A DNA stretch of 22,819 nucleotides from a bacterium (GTDB lineage Bacteria > Patescibacteriota > Minisyncoccia > UBA6257 > Colwellbacteraceae). Below the pieces are notes generated by a model, which saw only the letters and a program-made list of their open reading frames with translations, had not been told where the DNA came from and made no database searches. Both the position numbers and the translations under genes were made by a program. The stretch covers positions 1 through 22,819 of the forward strand of contig JAJZPD010000004.1 in NCBI GenBank assembly GCA_021811305.1, in the 5' to 3' direction. This document shows positions 8,481 to 13,954 of this stretch, one piece after another. Each line of letters opens with the position of its first letter. Positions within the stretch are counted from its first letter, which is position 1.

Positions 8481-8780
8481 ATGAATAAAAGCCTGCTGGC
8501 TCAAATCGTTCCACAGAGTTGCGTCAACGATCCGTTCCACTGCGGATGGGGAGACTTTAATACTTTGATATCAAATATTCTGAACTTCATGTTGACTATC
8601 GTCATACCTTTAGCGGCAGTGATGATTATTTACGGCGGATTTGTTCTTTTAACGTCGGGCGGTGACGCAAAAAAAATATCTCAAGGGCGAAATATCATTA
8701 CCGCGGCAGTGGTAGGGGTCGTTATCGTGTTTGGGTCGCTAGCGATAGTAAATTTAATCAAAAGCGCTCTTGGCGGATGA
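8481..8780 (+). CDS. Small VirB2/TrbC-like (pilin-like) membrane protein
   Basis: A 99-residue protein with two membrane segments (about 28-58 and 72-95) joined by a short loop LLTSGGDAKKISQGRN. This hairpin plan, with GG-D-x-K-K between the helices, matches the pilin-like conjugal transfer proteins (VirB2/TrbC; Mbov_0395-type annotations) common in Patescibacteria. Two cysteines (about 14 and 21) precede the first helix and could form a disulfide. It ends in TGA. It directly follows the solute-binding gene, and a second family member starts 18 bases later. No conjugation ATPase or coupling protein is present here, so a pilus or secretion role is inference from the family. Confidence 0.72.
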   Translation: MNKSLLAQIVPQSCVNDPFHCGWGDFNTLISNILNFMLTIVIPLAAVMIIYGGFVLLTSGGDAKKISQGRNIITAAVVGVVIVFGSLAIVNLIKSALGG

Positions 8781-8783
8781 AAA

Positions 8784-8792
8784 TGCTAAAAT
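8784..8792 (+). promoter_or_regulatory. Extended -10 before the gene at 8799
   Basis: TGC TAAAAT, followed six bases later by the ATG at 8799. It matches the TGCTANNAT pattern. No good -35 was seen. It suggests an internal leaderless start in addition to read-through from 8481. Confidence 0.45.
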
Positions 8793-8798
8793 AAAAAA

Positions 8799-9344
8799 AT
8801 GAAACTTTTTTTAAAAAGAAGAAAGGCTTTGCTTATATTAGGTCTTGTTGTTCCTTTTATCGTAATTGCAATAAGCGGGCGAGCATTAGCTAGTCAAACT
8901 GGTCCGGGTAACAGTATTGGAGGAGGGGCTTCTAATTCTCAAACATCCCCAGGCGGAGGGGCGTCCGGCTCTCAGGTTTCTCCAGGCAGCGGCGGCACGA
9001 TCAAGATAAACCCTCCGTCCCTCGGGGGAAAGAATCTGCCAAGTAACGCGATGGATTTGTTGAAGGCGGTGATCAACTTTTTGACGGTTGACGTTGCGCC
9101 TCCGCTTATAGCGCTGGTTGTAATCTGGGCCGCGTTCATGTTTTTGACTGCCGGAGGTAATCCTAAAAATATAGAAAAAGCCAAACAAGCGCTTTTATAC
9201 GCGGTGATCGGGACGATAATAATCCTCATCGGCCAGGGTATAGTTTATATAATTCAAAATTTTCTACAGTCCGTTCCGTCTTCAACGACCACCGGAGCTG
9301 TTAATATTGCGGCTGCGAAGATTTATTCGGGACGAATTATTTGA
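8799..9344 (+). CDS. VirB2/TrbC-like protein with Gly/Ser repeat linker
   Basis: 181 residues. A signal/anchor segment (about 10-31, ending in ALAS) is followed by a low-complexity linker with two tandem 11-residue units (41-51 and 52-62). The pilin-like core comes next: helix 1 (about 84-117), loop LTAGGNPKNIEKAKQ, helix 2 (about 120-147), and a Ser/Thr-rich tail. It is paralogous to the genes at 8481 and 11512, sharing the GG-[DN]-x-K-[KN] loop. It differs from the 8481 product in having a cleavable-looking signal and an extended exported N-terminus. Its -10 lies six bases before the ATG. It ends in TGA, and no plus-strand terminator with a long U-run follows. Confidence 0.7.
   Translation: MKLFLKRRKALLILGLVVPFIVIAISGRALASQTGPGNSIGGGASNSQTSPGGGASGSQVSPGSGGTIKINPPSLGGKNLPSNAMDLLKAVINFLTVDVAPPLIALVVIWAAFMFLTAGGNPKNIEKAKQALLYAVIGTIIILIGQGIVYIIQNFLQSVPSSTTTGAVNIAAAKIYSGRII
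8919..8984 (+). repeat. 33-base tandem coding repeat (x2)
   Basis: Two consecutive 33-base units encode GGGASNSQTSP and GGGASGSQVSP. DNA identity is imperfect, so the duplication is old or selected for protein composition. Confidence 0.7.
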
Positions 9345-9414
9345 TAAAGATACGGCGGACGTCCCCCAAGTTGGCTGTTTAAACATAGCCGCAATTACGG
9401 GATGTTTTCTAAAA

Positions 9415-9455
9415 GAAGAAAAAACCCCGCTGACAATCGCTTGTCCGCGGGGTTT
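9415..9455 (-). terminator. Intrinsic terminator of the 9470-10961 cassette
   Basis: A long hairpin: outer arms AAACCCCGC (9422-9430) and GCGGGGTTT (9447-9455), inner arms GACAA/TTGTC, one mismatch, loop TCGC. On the minus strand it is followed by a T-run (GGGGTTTTTTC). On the plus strand only three T follow, so it mainly serves the minus-strand cassette. Confidence 0.85.
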
Positions 9456-9469
9456 GAGGTGCAGTTCGG

Positions 9470-10375
9470 CTATTGGCCGGTGGAGGTGAACGGGTATGGC
9501 TGCCACGATATCGTGGCTATCCCCCCGCCCTCATGCGAGAGCGAGAAGGGCTGGGCCGGATAGTCCGCCATCTCCTTGTAGGAGACTGGCGAAGCTCCCG
9601 ATGTCCAGCAGATCATGGTCCCAATAGGAGCGTTGTCAATCCGGTACGACCAGCCCGCAGGGACTGTCGTAAGCGGATTGAAAACCGCCGAAGGCCCACT
9701 GGGTGGGATAACCACCTGAATGGTTACCGCTCCAGACTGGCTCTGCGTATTGCCAGCCGTGCCCGCGCTTTTTATGGCACTTACCGCGTTAGTTGTTACC
9801 CTAGCCGCGGCGTTATCCAGCGCCGATGGGATGGCCCTGAGCGCTCCAGCAAAGGCCGGAGCGACGGCGCTTAGGACTATGAAAGTCATAACCGCCGCTG
9901 CAAAACGGTTGCCCCAGAGTCGAATTCCTTTCGCCTTCCCAAGATAACTCGAGAAGATGAGGTATAGTCCAGTGACCTGCAGCACGACCACGTCGTTGAG
10001 CGGGATGTGTATGAACATTCCCACCAGCCCGACGCCGAGTTCAGCTGCGACTATGGCAGCCGCTATCTTCTGGTAGTGTTCGTGCTCAAAGAACACGAAC
10101 GCTATCGGCCAGGCTGCCACTCCAAGAAGCAGGGTTGACGACACCAAGAGGATTGTTGCTGCCTCGATTGGCAGTAACTTTCCCAGCATTAGTGCTGTCA
10201 CCCAAACGACGAGGAACAGGACGACATACAGCATAAGCCGCTTTAGGGCAGCGACGTATATGCCGAGAGCCTGCTCGGCAACCGAGAAGTTGGGATCGAT
10301 CTTCCGTGCCCGCATCAGCGCCGCCCTACGTATGGGCCGCACGAGATGCATCAAAACGACATCCAGCCAACTCAT
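9470..10375 (-). CDS. Unknown polytopic membrane protein with C-terminal exported domain
   Basis: I do not recognise the family. From the ATG at 10375 it has 301 residues. That start is set by AGGAGGG five bases upstream; an in-frame ATG 20 codons earlier lies inside the upstream gene and lacks such a site. There are about five hydrophobic segments (about 46-66, 69-97, 102-123, 127-146 and 157-178). An Ala/Thr/Ser-rich stretch (180-215) and a roughly 85-residue C-terminal domain follow (VTIQVVIPPSGPSAVF.. and SYRIDNAPIGTMICW), probably beta-rich and outside the membrane. It is second in a two-gene operon with 10386-10961, 10 bases apart. Strong Shine-Dalgarno use sets this pair apart from its neighbours. 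Confidence 0.7.
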   Translation of the reverse strand: MSWLDVVLMHLVRPIRRAALMRARKIDPNFSVAEQALGIYVAALKRLMLYVVLFLVVWVTALMLGKLLPIEAATILLVSSTLLLGVAAWPIAFVFFEHEHYQKIAAAIVAAELGVGLVGMFIHIPLNDVVVLQVTGLYLIFSSYLGKAKGIRLWGNRFAAAVMTFIVLSAVAPAFAGALRAIPSALDNAAARVTTNAVSAIKSAGTAGNTQSQSGAVTIQVVIPPSGPSAVFNPLTTVPAGWSYRIDNAPIGTMICWTSGASPVSYKEMADYPAQPFSLSHEGGGIATISWQPYPFTSTGQ

Positions 10376-10380
10376 GATAT

Positions 10381-10387
10381 CCCTCCT
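10381..10387 (-). promoter_or_regulatory. Strong Shine-Dalgarno of the gene at 9470-10375
   Basis: AGGAGGG on the minus strand, five bases before the ATG at 10375, overlapping the TAG stop of the upstream gene (10388-10386). It fixes the start codon and suggests translational coupling. Confidence 0.85.
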
Positions 10388-10961
10388 ATATGCGGTAATT
10401 CCAGTGTCGGAGAAGTTGGTCGCGCTGGCGCTCACCAGATTTGTTGAAACGCTGGTAAAGAGCGGTGGCCTCGTTCCAGACGCGGAGAAGCTTTTGAATC
10501 ATCCGATCGTTGTCAAATCCCTCGATTACGGTATCAAAGGATTCGTCGGCCATGTTTCCGAGAGCGGTCAGGACTTTGGTTAGCTCCTCTTTCTTCACTT
10601 GGCCCTTTTCGTCTGCGCACGAGGCGTAGATAACGGCCAGGATCTCAAGAAGCTTGTCCTCATCCCCATGTCGGTATGGTGAGTGGGACCCGTAGGTTCT
10701 GTTTGCCGTGTGCTGACGCAGCTTCTGTCTCGCGACAATTTTCTTCGAAGCGGCTTCCCCGCTTTCTGACGCTGCTGGCAAGTCAACCAAGACAAAAGAC
10801 CAGACCTTGTCTCGGGAATTGTCTTTTGTCAGCCAGTTGGTAACGTTTGTGACACCCTTTCGAATACCCTCGTTCGCCGAGAACCTCTCGTAGAGCTTAA
10901 GAAACCCGGCATCCAGTAGTGCGCTGGTGGCGGTGTTGCCAACCCACGAAAAGAGACTCAT
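10386..10961 (-). CDS. Unknown soluble protein, first gene of the SD-type cassette
   Basis: 191 residues with no recognisable family. It has no signal peptide or membrane span. The N-terminal half has a basic segment (KKIVARQKLRQHTANR), and the C-terminal half is helical and charged (DEDKLLEILAVIYASCADEKGQVKKEELTKVLTALG). A loose EF-hand- or TerB-like helical reading is conceivable but cannot be supported here. The start at 10961 is fixed by AGGAGG eight bases upstream and by a near-consensus promoter. It is transcribed with the membrane protein gene 10 bases downstream, so the pair may act together at the membrane. Neither resembles any other gene in the window. Confidence 0.65.
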   Translation of the reverse strand: MSLFSWVGNTATSALLDAGFLKLYERFSANEGIRKGVTNVTNWLTKDNSRDKVWSFVLVDLPAASESGEAASKKIVARQKLRQHTANRTYGSHSPYRHGDEDKLLEILAVIYASCADEKGQVKKEELTKVLTALGNMADESFDTVIEGFDNDRMIQKLLRVWNEATALYQRFNKSGERQRDQLLRHWNYRI

Positions 10962-10969
10962 ATTTCAAA

Positions 10970-10975
10970 CCTCCT
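10970..10975 (-). promoter_or_regulatory. Strong Shine-Dalgarno of the gene at 10386-10961
   Basis: AGGAGG on the minus strand, eight bases before the ATG at 10961. It is one of only three convincing Shine-Dalgarno sites in the window. Confidence 0.85.
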
Positions 10976-11009
10976 GTGTATAGGTGCAGTCTTTTCAGAA
11001 ACTGCTTAA

Positions 11010-11038
11010 AATAAAGCACATTTTTGCATTTCTGTCAA
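11010..11038 (-). promoter_or_regulatory. Promoter of the 9470-10961 cassette
   Basis: On the minus strand, consensus -35 TTGACA (11038-11033), a 17-base spacer and -10 TTTATT (11015-11010). It gives a leader of roughly 40 bases carrying the AGGAGG site, and overlaps the divergent tRNA-Leu promoter. Confidence 0.7.
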
Positions 11039-11051
11039 TGGATAGTATAGT
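11024..11051 (+). promoter_or_regulatory. Promoter of tRNA-Leu
   Basis: -35 TTGCAT (11024-11029), 16-base spacer, -10 TATAGT (11046-11051), about 14 bases before the mature tRNA 5' end. It is interleaved with the minus-strand promoter at 11010-11038. Confidence 0.6.
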
Positions 11052-11065
11052 GTAAATTAGTGTTG

Positions 11066-11150
11066 GCTCCCGTGGCGGAAATGGCATACGCGCATGGCTT
11101 AGGACCATGTCCCGCAAGGGTTGGAGGTTCGACTCCTCTCGGGAGCACCA
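11066..11150 (+). tRNA. tRNA-Leu(UAG), CCA encoded
   Basis: A class II tRNA of 85 bases. The acceptor strands are GCTCCCG/CGGGAGC. The anticodon stem CATGG/CCATG encloses the loop CTTAGGA (anticodon UAG, leucine CUN). A long variable arm follows, then the T-arm GGAGG TTCGACT CCTCT, discriminator A, and an encoded CCA. The Ile and Trp tRNAs here lack encoded CCA. The last 19 bases before the discriminator recur exactly at 11380-11398. Confidence 0.95.
11128..11146 (+). repeat. 19-base direct repeat, copy 1 (tRNA-Leu 3' end)
   Basis: The T-loop, T-stem and acceptor 3' strand of tRNA-Leu, identical to 11380-11398. Such duplications are typical of tRNA-targeted site-specific integration, where the tRNA end is the attachment site. 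Confidence 0.75.
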
Positions 11151-11155
11151 CAAAA

Positions 11156-11185
11156 GCGCGTCAGTGCGCTGACGCGCATCTATTT
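11156..11185 (+). terminator. Probable terminator of tRNA-Leu
   Basis: A perfect 9-bp stem GCGCGTCAG/CTGACGCGC with loop TGCG, followed by ATCTATTTT. It lies six bases after the tRNA CCA. Confidence 0.6.
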
Positions 11186-11212
11186 TCCCGAGGGGGGGCG
11201 AACCAGAAAGGG

Positions 11213-11371
11213 GTTAAGGCGTTAGCCTTAACGGGTATTACGAAGTTGTGTAACAACGAGTAGGATACCAGGGAACGGGAAACCGGGAGGTTTCTCGTGG
11301 CGAAACACACAAACCGAGGGGTTTGTGGGAGTCCGCCGTCCGCCATCCGCCAGCTGGCGGAGGAGGACGGC
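11213..11371. other. Run of perfect short hairpins after tRNA-Leu (possible structured RNA)
   Basis: Successive inverted repeats fill this stretch. GTTAAGGC/GCCTTAAC has loop GTTA (11213-11232). A nested hairpin GGTAT-TAC..GTTGT/ACAAC..GTA..ATACC spans 11234-11269. GGGAAACC/GGTTTCTC has loop GGGA and one G-U pair (11277-11296). CACAAACC/GGTTTGTG has loop GAGG (11308-11327). A two-tier stem of GCCGTCC/GGACGGC around the 14-base palindrome CCGCCAGCTGGCGG spans 11335-11371. No ORF is credible. Each stem being perfect suggests selection at the RNA level or fold-back repeat units. It could equally be an array of small dispersed hairpin repeats. Confidence 0.6.
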
Positions 11372-11379
11372 GAGACGAC

Positions 11380-11398
11380 TTCGACTCCTCTCGGGAGC
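11380..11398 (+). repeat. 19-base direct repeat, copy 2 (attachment-site-like)
   Basis: Identical to 11128-11146 inside tRNA-Leu, at a distance of 252 bases. The rest of a tRNA is absent upstream of it, so it is an isolated 3'-end copy rather than a decayed whole tRNA of usual form. Confidence 0.75.
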
Positions 11399-11421
11399 GC
11401 TAGTATCGTATTTATCCACAC

Positions 11422-11449
11422 TTGCGTTCGGTTTTTTTGGTGCTACCAT
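11422..11449 (+). promoter_or_regulatory. Promoter of the pilin-like gene at 11512
   Basis: -35 TTGCGT (11422-11427), 16-base spacer, extended -10 TGC TACCAT (ending 11449). The -10 is identical to that of rpsO. The leader would be about 55 bases, unlike the leaderless genes, and contains a possible GTGC/GCAC hairpin. Confidence 0.5.
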
Positions 11450-11511
11450 TATAAAAAAGCAATCAAGTGGGTGCATGGTCGCACTATTCAAAATACTTGA
11501 AGAATAAATAA

Positions 11512-11892
11512 ATGATGAAAAAAGCAAAATTAATGCTAGCGTCGATTGGAGCTATGTTGGGCATGGTTCTTGCGGGGCAGGGCTCCGCTAAGGCTCAAAT
11601 ACAAGTCCCTACTCCTCCTTCTGCTGGAACGCAAGAGACACCAATTACCACGGTCGGCCAGGCCGTTGGGTTGCTTCAGTTGATCGTGAACTGGGTGTTT
11701 TACATTTTCTGGATGCTGGTTGGTGTTTTTATACTATGGGCAGCCTTTGATTATCTGATGGCCGGCGGAGATCCGAAAAAGACGGAAAGCGCCAAAAACA
11801 AGCTAATTTACGCCGTTATCGCGATCGTTGTCGCTCTGCTATCGACCGGCCTAAAAGCTATTATCAAAAATTTCATACAAACCGGAGCTTAA
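11512..11892 (+). CDS. Pilin-like VirB2/TrbC-family protein, third copy
   Basis: 126 residues. There is a cleavable-looking signal peptide (basic MMKKAK, hydrophobic 8-22, cleavage near SAKA). A short exported Pro/Thr-rich segment follows, then helix 1 (about 52-83), loop LMAGGDPKKTESAKN, and helix 2 (about 96-118). It shares the GG-D-P-K-K loop with the products of 8481 and 8799. It lies about 2.2 kb from those two, separated by the SD-type cassette and tRNA-Leu, and has its own promoter. The stop is only seven bases from the stop of the convergent recombinase gene, with no visible terminator between. Confidence 0.72.
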   Translation: MMKKAKLMLASIGAMLGMVLAGQGSAKAQIQVPTPPSAGTQETPITTVGQAVGLLQLIVNWVFYIFWMLVGVFILWAAFDYLMAGGDPKKTESAKNKLIYAVIAIVVALLSTGLKAIIKNFIQTGA

Positions 11893-11899
11893 GAAGGGT

Positions 11900-12805
11900 T
11901 TAATCGAGCTGATTCCTCCTCCTCTTTCCGTGGAAGGCCTGGTGCACTTCGCGCAGCTCTTTGTTGGTTATGTGCGTGTAAATCTGCGTGGTGGAAATGT
12001 TGCTGTGACCGAGGAGCTCTTGGACGGAGCGCAAATCCGCGCCGTTTAATAATAGGTCGGTGGCGAACTGATGCCGCAACTGATGCGGGGTTATCCTTCG
12101 GGGTATCCCCGCGCTTTTGGCGTAATGATCGACCAGCCTTTCCACCGTCCTCGGGATCATCCTTCCCGTTACCTTCGGCTTTTTTCCGGCGCTGAGGCTT
12201 ATAAAAAGCGCCGGCTCCAGATCCTCGCGCTTGGCGAGATACTCCTTGATCGTTTTTTTCGCTCTTTCCGATAAGAAGACGACGCGCAGCTTCTCTCCCT
12301 TTCCGCGGACGGTGAACTCCCCGCGCTCAAGGTTAATGTCTTTATTTAGAGCGCAGAGTTCGGAGACGCGCAGGCCGGTAGAGAAGAGAGTTTCGAGTAT
12401 CGCTCTGTCCCGAACCGGGCGCAACTCCCCTCCTTTGGGCGCAGCGAGCAGCCTTTCTAGGTCGGAATATTCAAGGGGGCGGATCTGTCTTTCTGGCACC
12501 TTCGGCAATTCGACGCGGTCGGGAGAGACTGTCTCCGTCCCGCGCTTTACCAGGTACTTCAGAAAATTCCGGATGGCGATGATAAAGTAGGCCTGGGTGG
12601 ACTTTTTTAGTTTGCCCTCGCGAGAGAGGTGTAGACGGAAGTCGCGAATCCTTTCTTCGGTGATCTCTTTGGGGGAAGTTATATTCTCTTCCGCGACGAA
12701 CCTTTTTAAGCAGCGCTCATAGCTGGAGCGGGTCCTGGGAGAACGGTTTTTCTCGATCTCCAGGTAGTCTAGGTATTCTTTCAGGGTGGTTTCGATCGCA
12801 GACAT
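11900..12805 (-). CDS. XerC/XerD-like tyrosine recombinase
   Basis: A 301-residue site-specific recombinase, the size usual for Xer proteins that resolve chromosome dimers. The N-terminal SAM-like DNA-binding domain spans about 1-90 and the catalytic domain about 108-295. All catalytic residues are visible: R146 (STGLRVSEL), K169 in the GKG turn, H241 and R244 (HQLRH), H267 (LGHSN) and nucleophile Y276 (TQIYTH). The context shows no prophage genes, so chromosomal Xer is the default reading. However, duplicated tRNA-Leu 3' ends lie only 0.5 kb beyond its 3' end, leaving an integrase role open. It starts leaderless, with TATAAT seven bases before the ATG. Confidence 0.88.
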   Translation of the reverse strand: MSAIETTLKEYLDYLEIEKNRSPRTRSSYERCLKRFVAEENITSPKEITEERIRDFRLHLSREGKLKKSTQAYFIIAIRNFLKYLVKRGTETVSPDRVELPKVPERQIRPLEYSDLERLLAAPKGGELRPVRDRAILETLFSTGLRVSELCALNKDINLERGEFTVRGKGEKLRVVFLSERAKKTIKEYLAKREDLEPALFISLSAGKKPKVTGRMIPRTVERLVDHYAKSAGIPRRITPHQLRHQFATDLLLNGADLRSVQELLGHSNISTTQIYTHITNKELREVHQAFHGKRRRNQLD

Positions 12806-12812
12806 TGCCTAC

Positions 12813-12818
12813 ATTATA
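12813..12818 (-). promoter_or_regulatory. -10 of the recombinase gene (leaderless)
   Basis: Consensus TATAAT on the minus strand, ending seven bases before the ATG at 12805. The -35 is poor (TTAATT) and falls inside the adjacent repeat module A. Confidence 0.6.
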
Positions 12819-12826
12819 CGACACTA

Positions 12827-13050
12827 GGAGCGCAAAATTAAAAGCGCAAAGCGCAAAAGAGACGGCGACTAACGGCCGGTCGGTATTTTTCGCTTTTAGT
12901 TTTGAGTTTTGCGCTTTCTAAACCCGTTTGTGTTTCGAATTTGTGATTTGTAGTTTGTGATTTGTTTAGGATTTCGGATTTCGTGCTTCGAATTTGCCTA
13001 ACTACTGGCCGTTATTTTTCGCTTTGCGTTTTAAGCTTTATGCTTCTCAA
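12827..13050. repeat. Composite intergenic repeat, locus 4 (recombinase/rpsO spacer)
   Basis: Module A (GAGCGCAAAATTAAAAGCGC, 12828-12847) is followed by a short unique part, then the mirrored TTTTAGTTTTGAGTTTTGCGC. After that come the TTTGTGTTTCGAATTTG / GGATTTCGGATTTCG module and the CTTCGAATTTGCCTAACTACTGGCCG end piece, followed by TTTTTCGCTTTGCG. The G-rich telomere-like module is missing here. There is no gene in this 304-base gap. Confidence 0.7.
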
Positions 13051-13072
13051 CTCTCTTTATTTCAGCTAGTTT

Positions 13073-13101
13073 TTGACACCCCGGCCGTTTCCTGCTACCA
13101 T
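13073..13101 (+). promoter_or_regulatory. Promoter of rpsO (leaderless)
   Basis: Consensus -35 TTGACA (13073-13078), 17-base spacer, extended -10 TGC TACCAT (ending 13101). The ATG at 13110 follows after eight bases, so the message should start at or within a base or two of the start codon. Confidence 0.8.
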
Positions 13102-13109
13102 TGTGACAA

Positions 13110-13376
13110 ATGTTGTCTTCCCGCGTAAAGAAAAACGTGATTACGGCTTCCAAGAAGCACGAAACAGACACCGGATCGGCTGAGGTCCAGGTGGCTTTGG
13201 TTTCGCGGCAGATCGACGAGCTGGCGGCTCATTTGAAGCAGCACCCGAAGGATAACCACTCGCGCCGTGGCCTTTTAAAGATGGTCAGCAAGCGGCGCAA
13301 GCTCTTGAACTATCTGGCCGCGACTTCCCCAGTCAGCTACCAGAAAACCATTAAGAAGCTGGGGCTTAAGAAGTAA
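13110..13376 (+). CDS. rpsO: Small ribosomal subunit protein uS15
   Basis: An 88-residue primary-binding protein of the 30S platform that binds 16S rRNA. It is the full usual length, with the conserved TGSAEVQVALVSRQI and HSRRGLLKMVSKRRKLLNYL blocks. A leaderless promoter drives it. Its TAA stop overlaps the ATG of the next gene (TAATG), implying translational coupling. The rpsO-to-pnp order is the classic bacterial arrangement, here with an extra NYN gene inserted between. Confidence 0.97.
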   Translation: MLSSRVKKNVITASKKHETDTGSAEVQVALVSRQIDELAAHLKQHPKDNHSRRGLLKMVSKRRKLLNYLAATSPVSYQKTIKKLGLKK

Positions 13377-13903
13377 TGGCCGTTGTTTCACACTCCGAAC
13401 AGCGAGTCTGCGTTTTCATCGATATTCAAAATCTTTATCATTCGGCCAAGAATCTCTACGGCGGCCGGGTCAATTATAAGGTGCTGATGGAGAATGTGGT
13501 CGGAGACCGCAAGCTTATCCGCGCCCTGGCTTATGTCGTTCGCAGCGATCCCGCGACCGGGGAAGAGACTTTTTTCGAGGCGCTGGAAAAGGAGGGCATC
13601 GAGCTGCGATTAAAGGACATTCAGGTTTTTTCCAGCGGAGCGAAAAAGGCGGACTGGGATGTCGGCATGGCCGTCGATTCCATTCGCATGGCCACCTTGG
13701 CCGACGTCGTGGTTCTCGTAACCGGCGACGGAGACTTTGTCCCTCTCGTCGAATATTTGAAGTGGGGATTGGGGCGCAGCGTCGAAGTGGCTGCTTTCGG
13801 GCGCACCTCATCGGCGCGCCTGCGGGAGGCGGCTGACCGCTTCTATGATCTGGAAGAGATGAGCGGCGTGGTTTTTCGTTCGCCTCGCAGCCGGAAGAAA
13901 TAA
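13376..13903 (+). CDS. NYN-domain (LabA/DUF88-type) putative ribonuclease
   Basis: A 175-residue single-domain protein of the PIN-like NYN superfamily, predicted metal-dependent nucleases acting on RNA. Acidic residues line up as expected: D16 in FIDIQN, D93/D95 and D101 in KADWDVGMAVDSIRM, and D118/D120 in TGDGDF. The tail is basic (RSPRSRKK). It overlaps the rpsO stop codon and precedes pnp, so it is translated together with a ribosomal protein beside a 3' exonuclease. A role in RNA turnover or rRNA/mRNA processing is a reasonable inference, but no substrate is known. Confidence 0.85.
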   Translation: MAVVSHSEQRVCVFIDIQNLYHSAKNLYGGRVNYKVLMENVVGDRKLIRALAYVVRSDPATGEETFFEALEKEGIELRLKDIQVFSSGAKKADWDVGMAVDSIRMATLADVVVLVTGDGDFVPLVEYLKWGLGRSVEVAAFGRTSSARLREAADRFYDLEEMSGVVFRSPRSRKK

Positions 13904-13916
13904 TTTGGATTTGACT

Positions 13917-13945
13917 TTGACCGCCGGAGCGGTTTGGCATATATT
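13917..13945 (+). promoter_or_regulatory. Promoter of pnp (leaderless)
   Basis: -35 TTGACC (13917-13922), 17-base spacer, -10 TATATT (13940-13945), with the ATG at 13955 nine bases on. It gives pnp expression independent of rpsO. No hairpin target for RNase III/PNPase autoregulation fits between promoter and start, unlike E. coli pnp. Confidence 0.7.
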
Positions 13946-13954
13946 TGGAAAATC

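Noticed and set aside
9422..9455. Plus-strand terminator for the pilin-like gene ending at 9344
   Set aside because: On the plus strand the hairpin is followed by only three T; the long T-run is on the minus strand, so it was assigned to the opposite cassette.
11060..11500. Several open frames around tRNA-Leu and the hairpin run
   Set aside because: They cross the tRNA and perfect hairpins on both strands; no codon bias or start signals. The structure is better explained at DNA/RNA level.
11900..12805. Calling the recombinase a phage or element integrase
   Set aside because: Its length and motif layout fit chromosomal XerC/D, and no phage or transfer genes adjoin; the nearby tRNA-end repeats are recorded as a separate observation only.
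13934..13954. TTG start extending pnp by seven codons
   Set aside because: It overlaps the promoter spacer and -10, and the extension is not part of the PNPase N-terminus.
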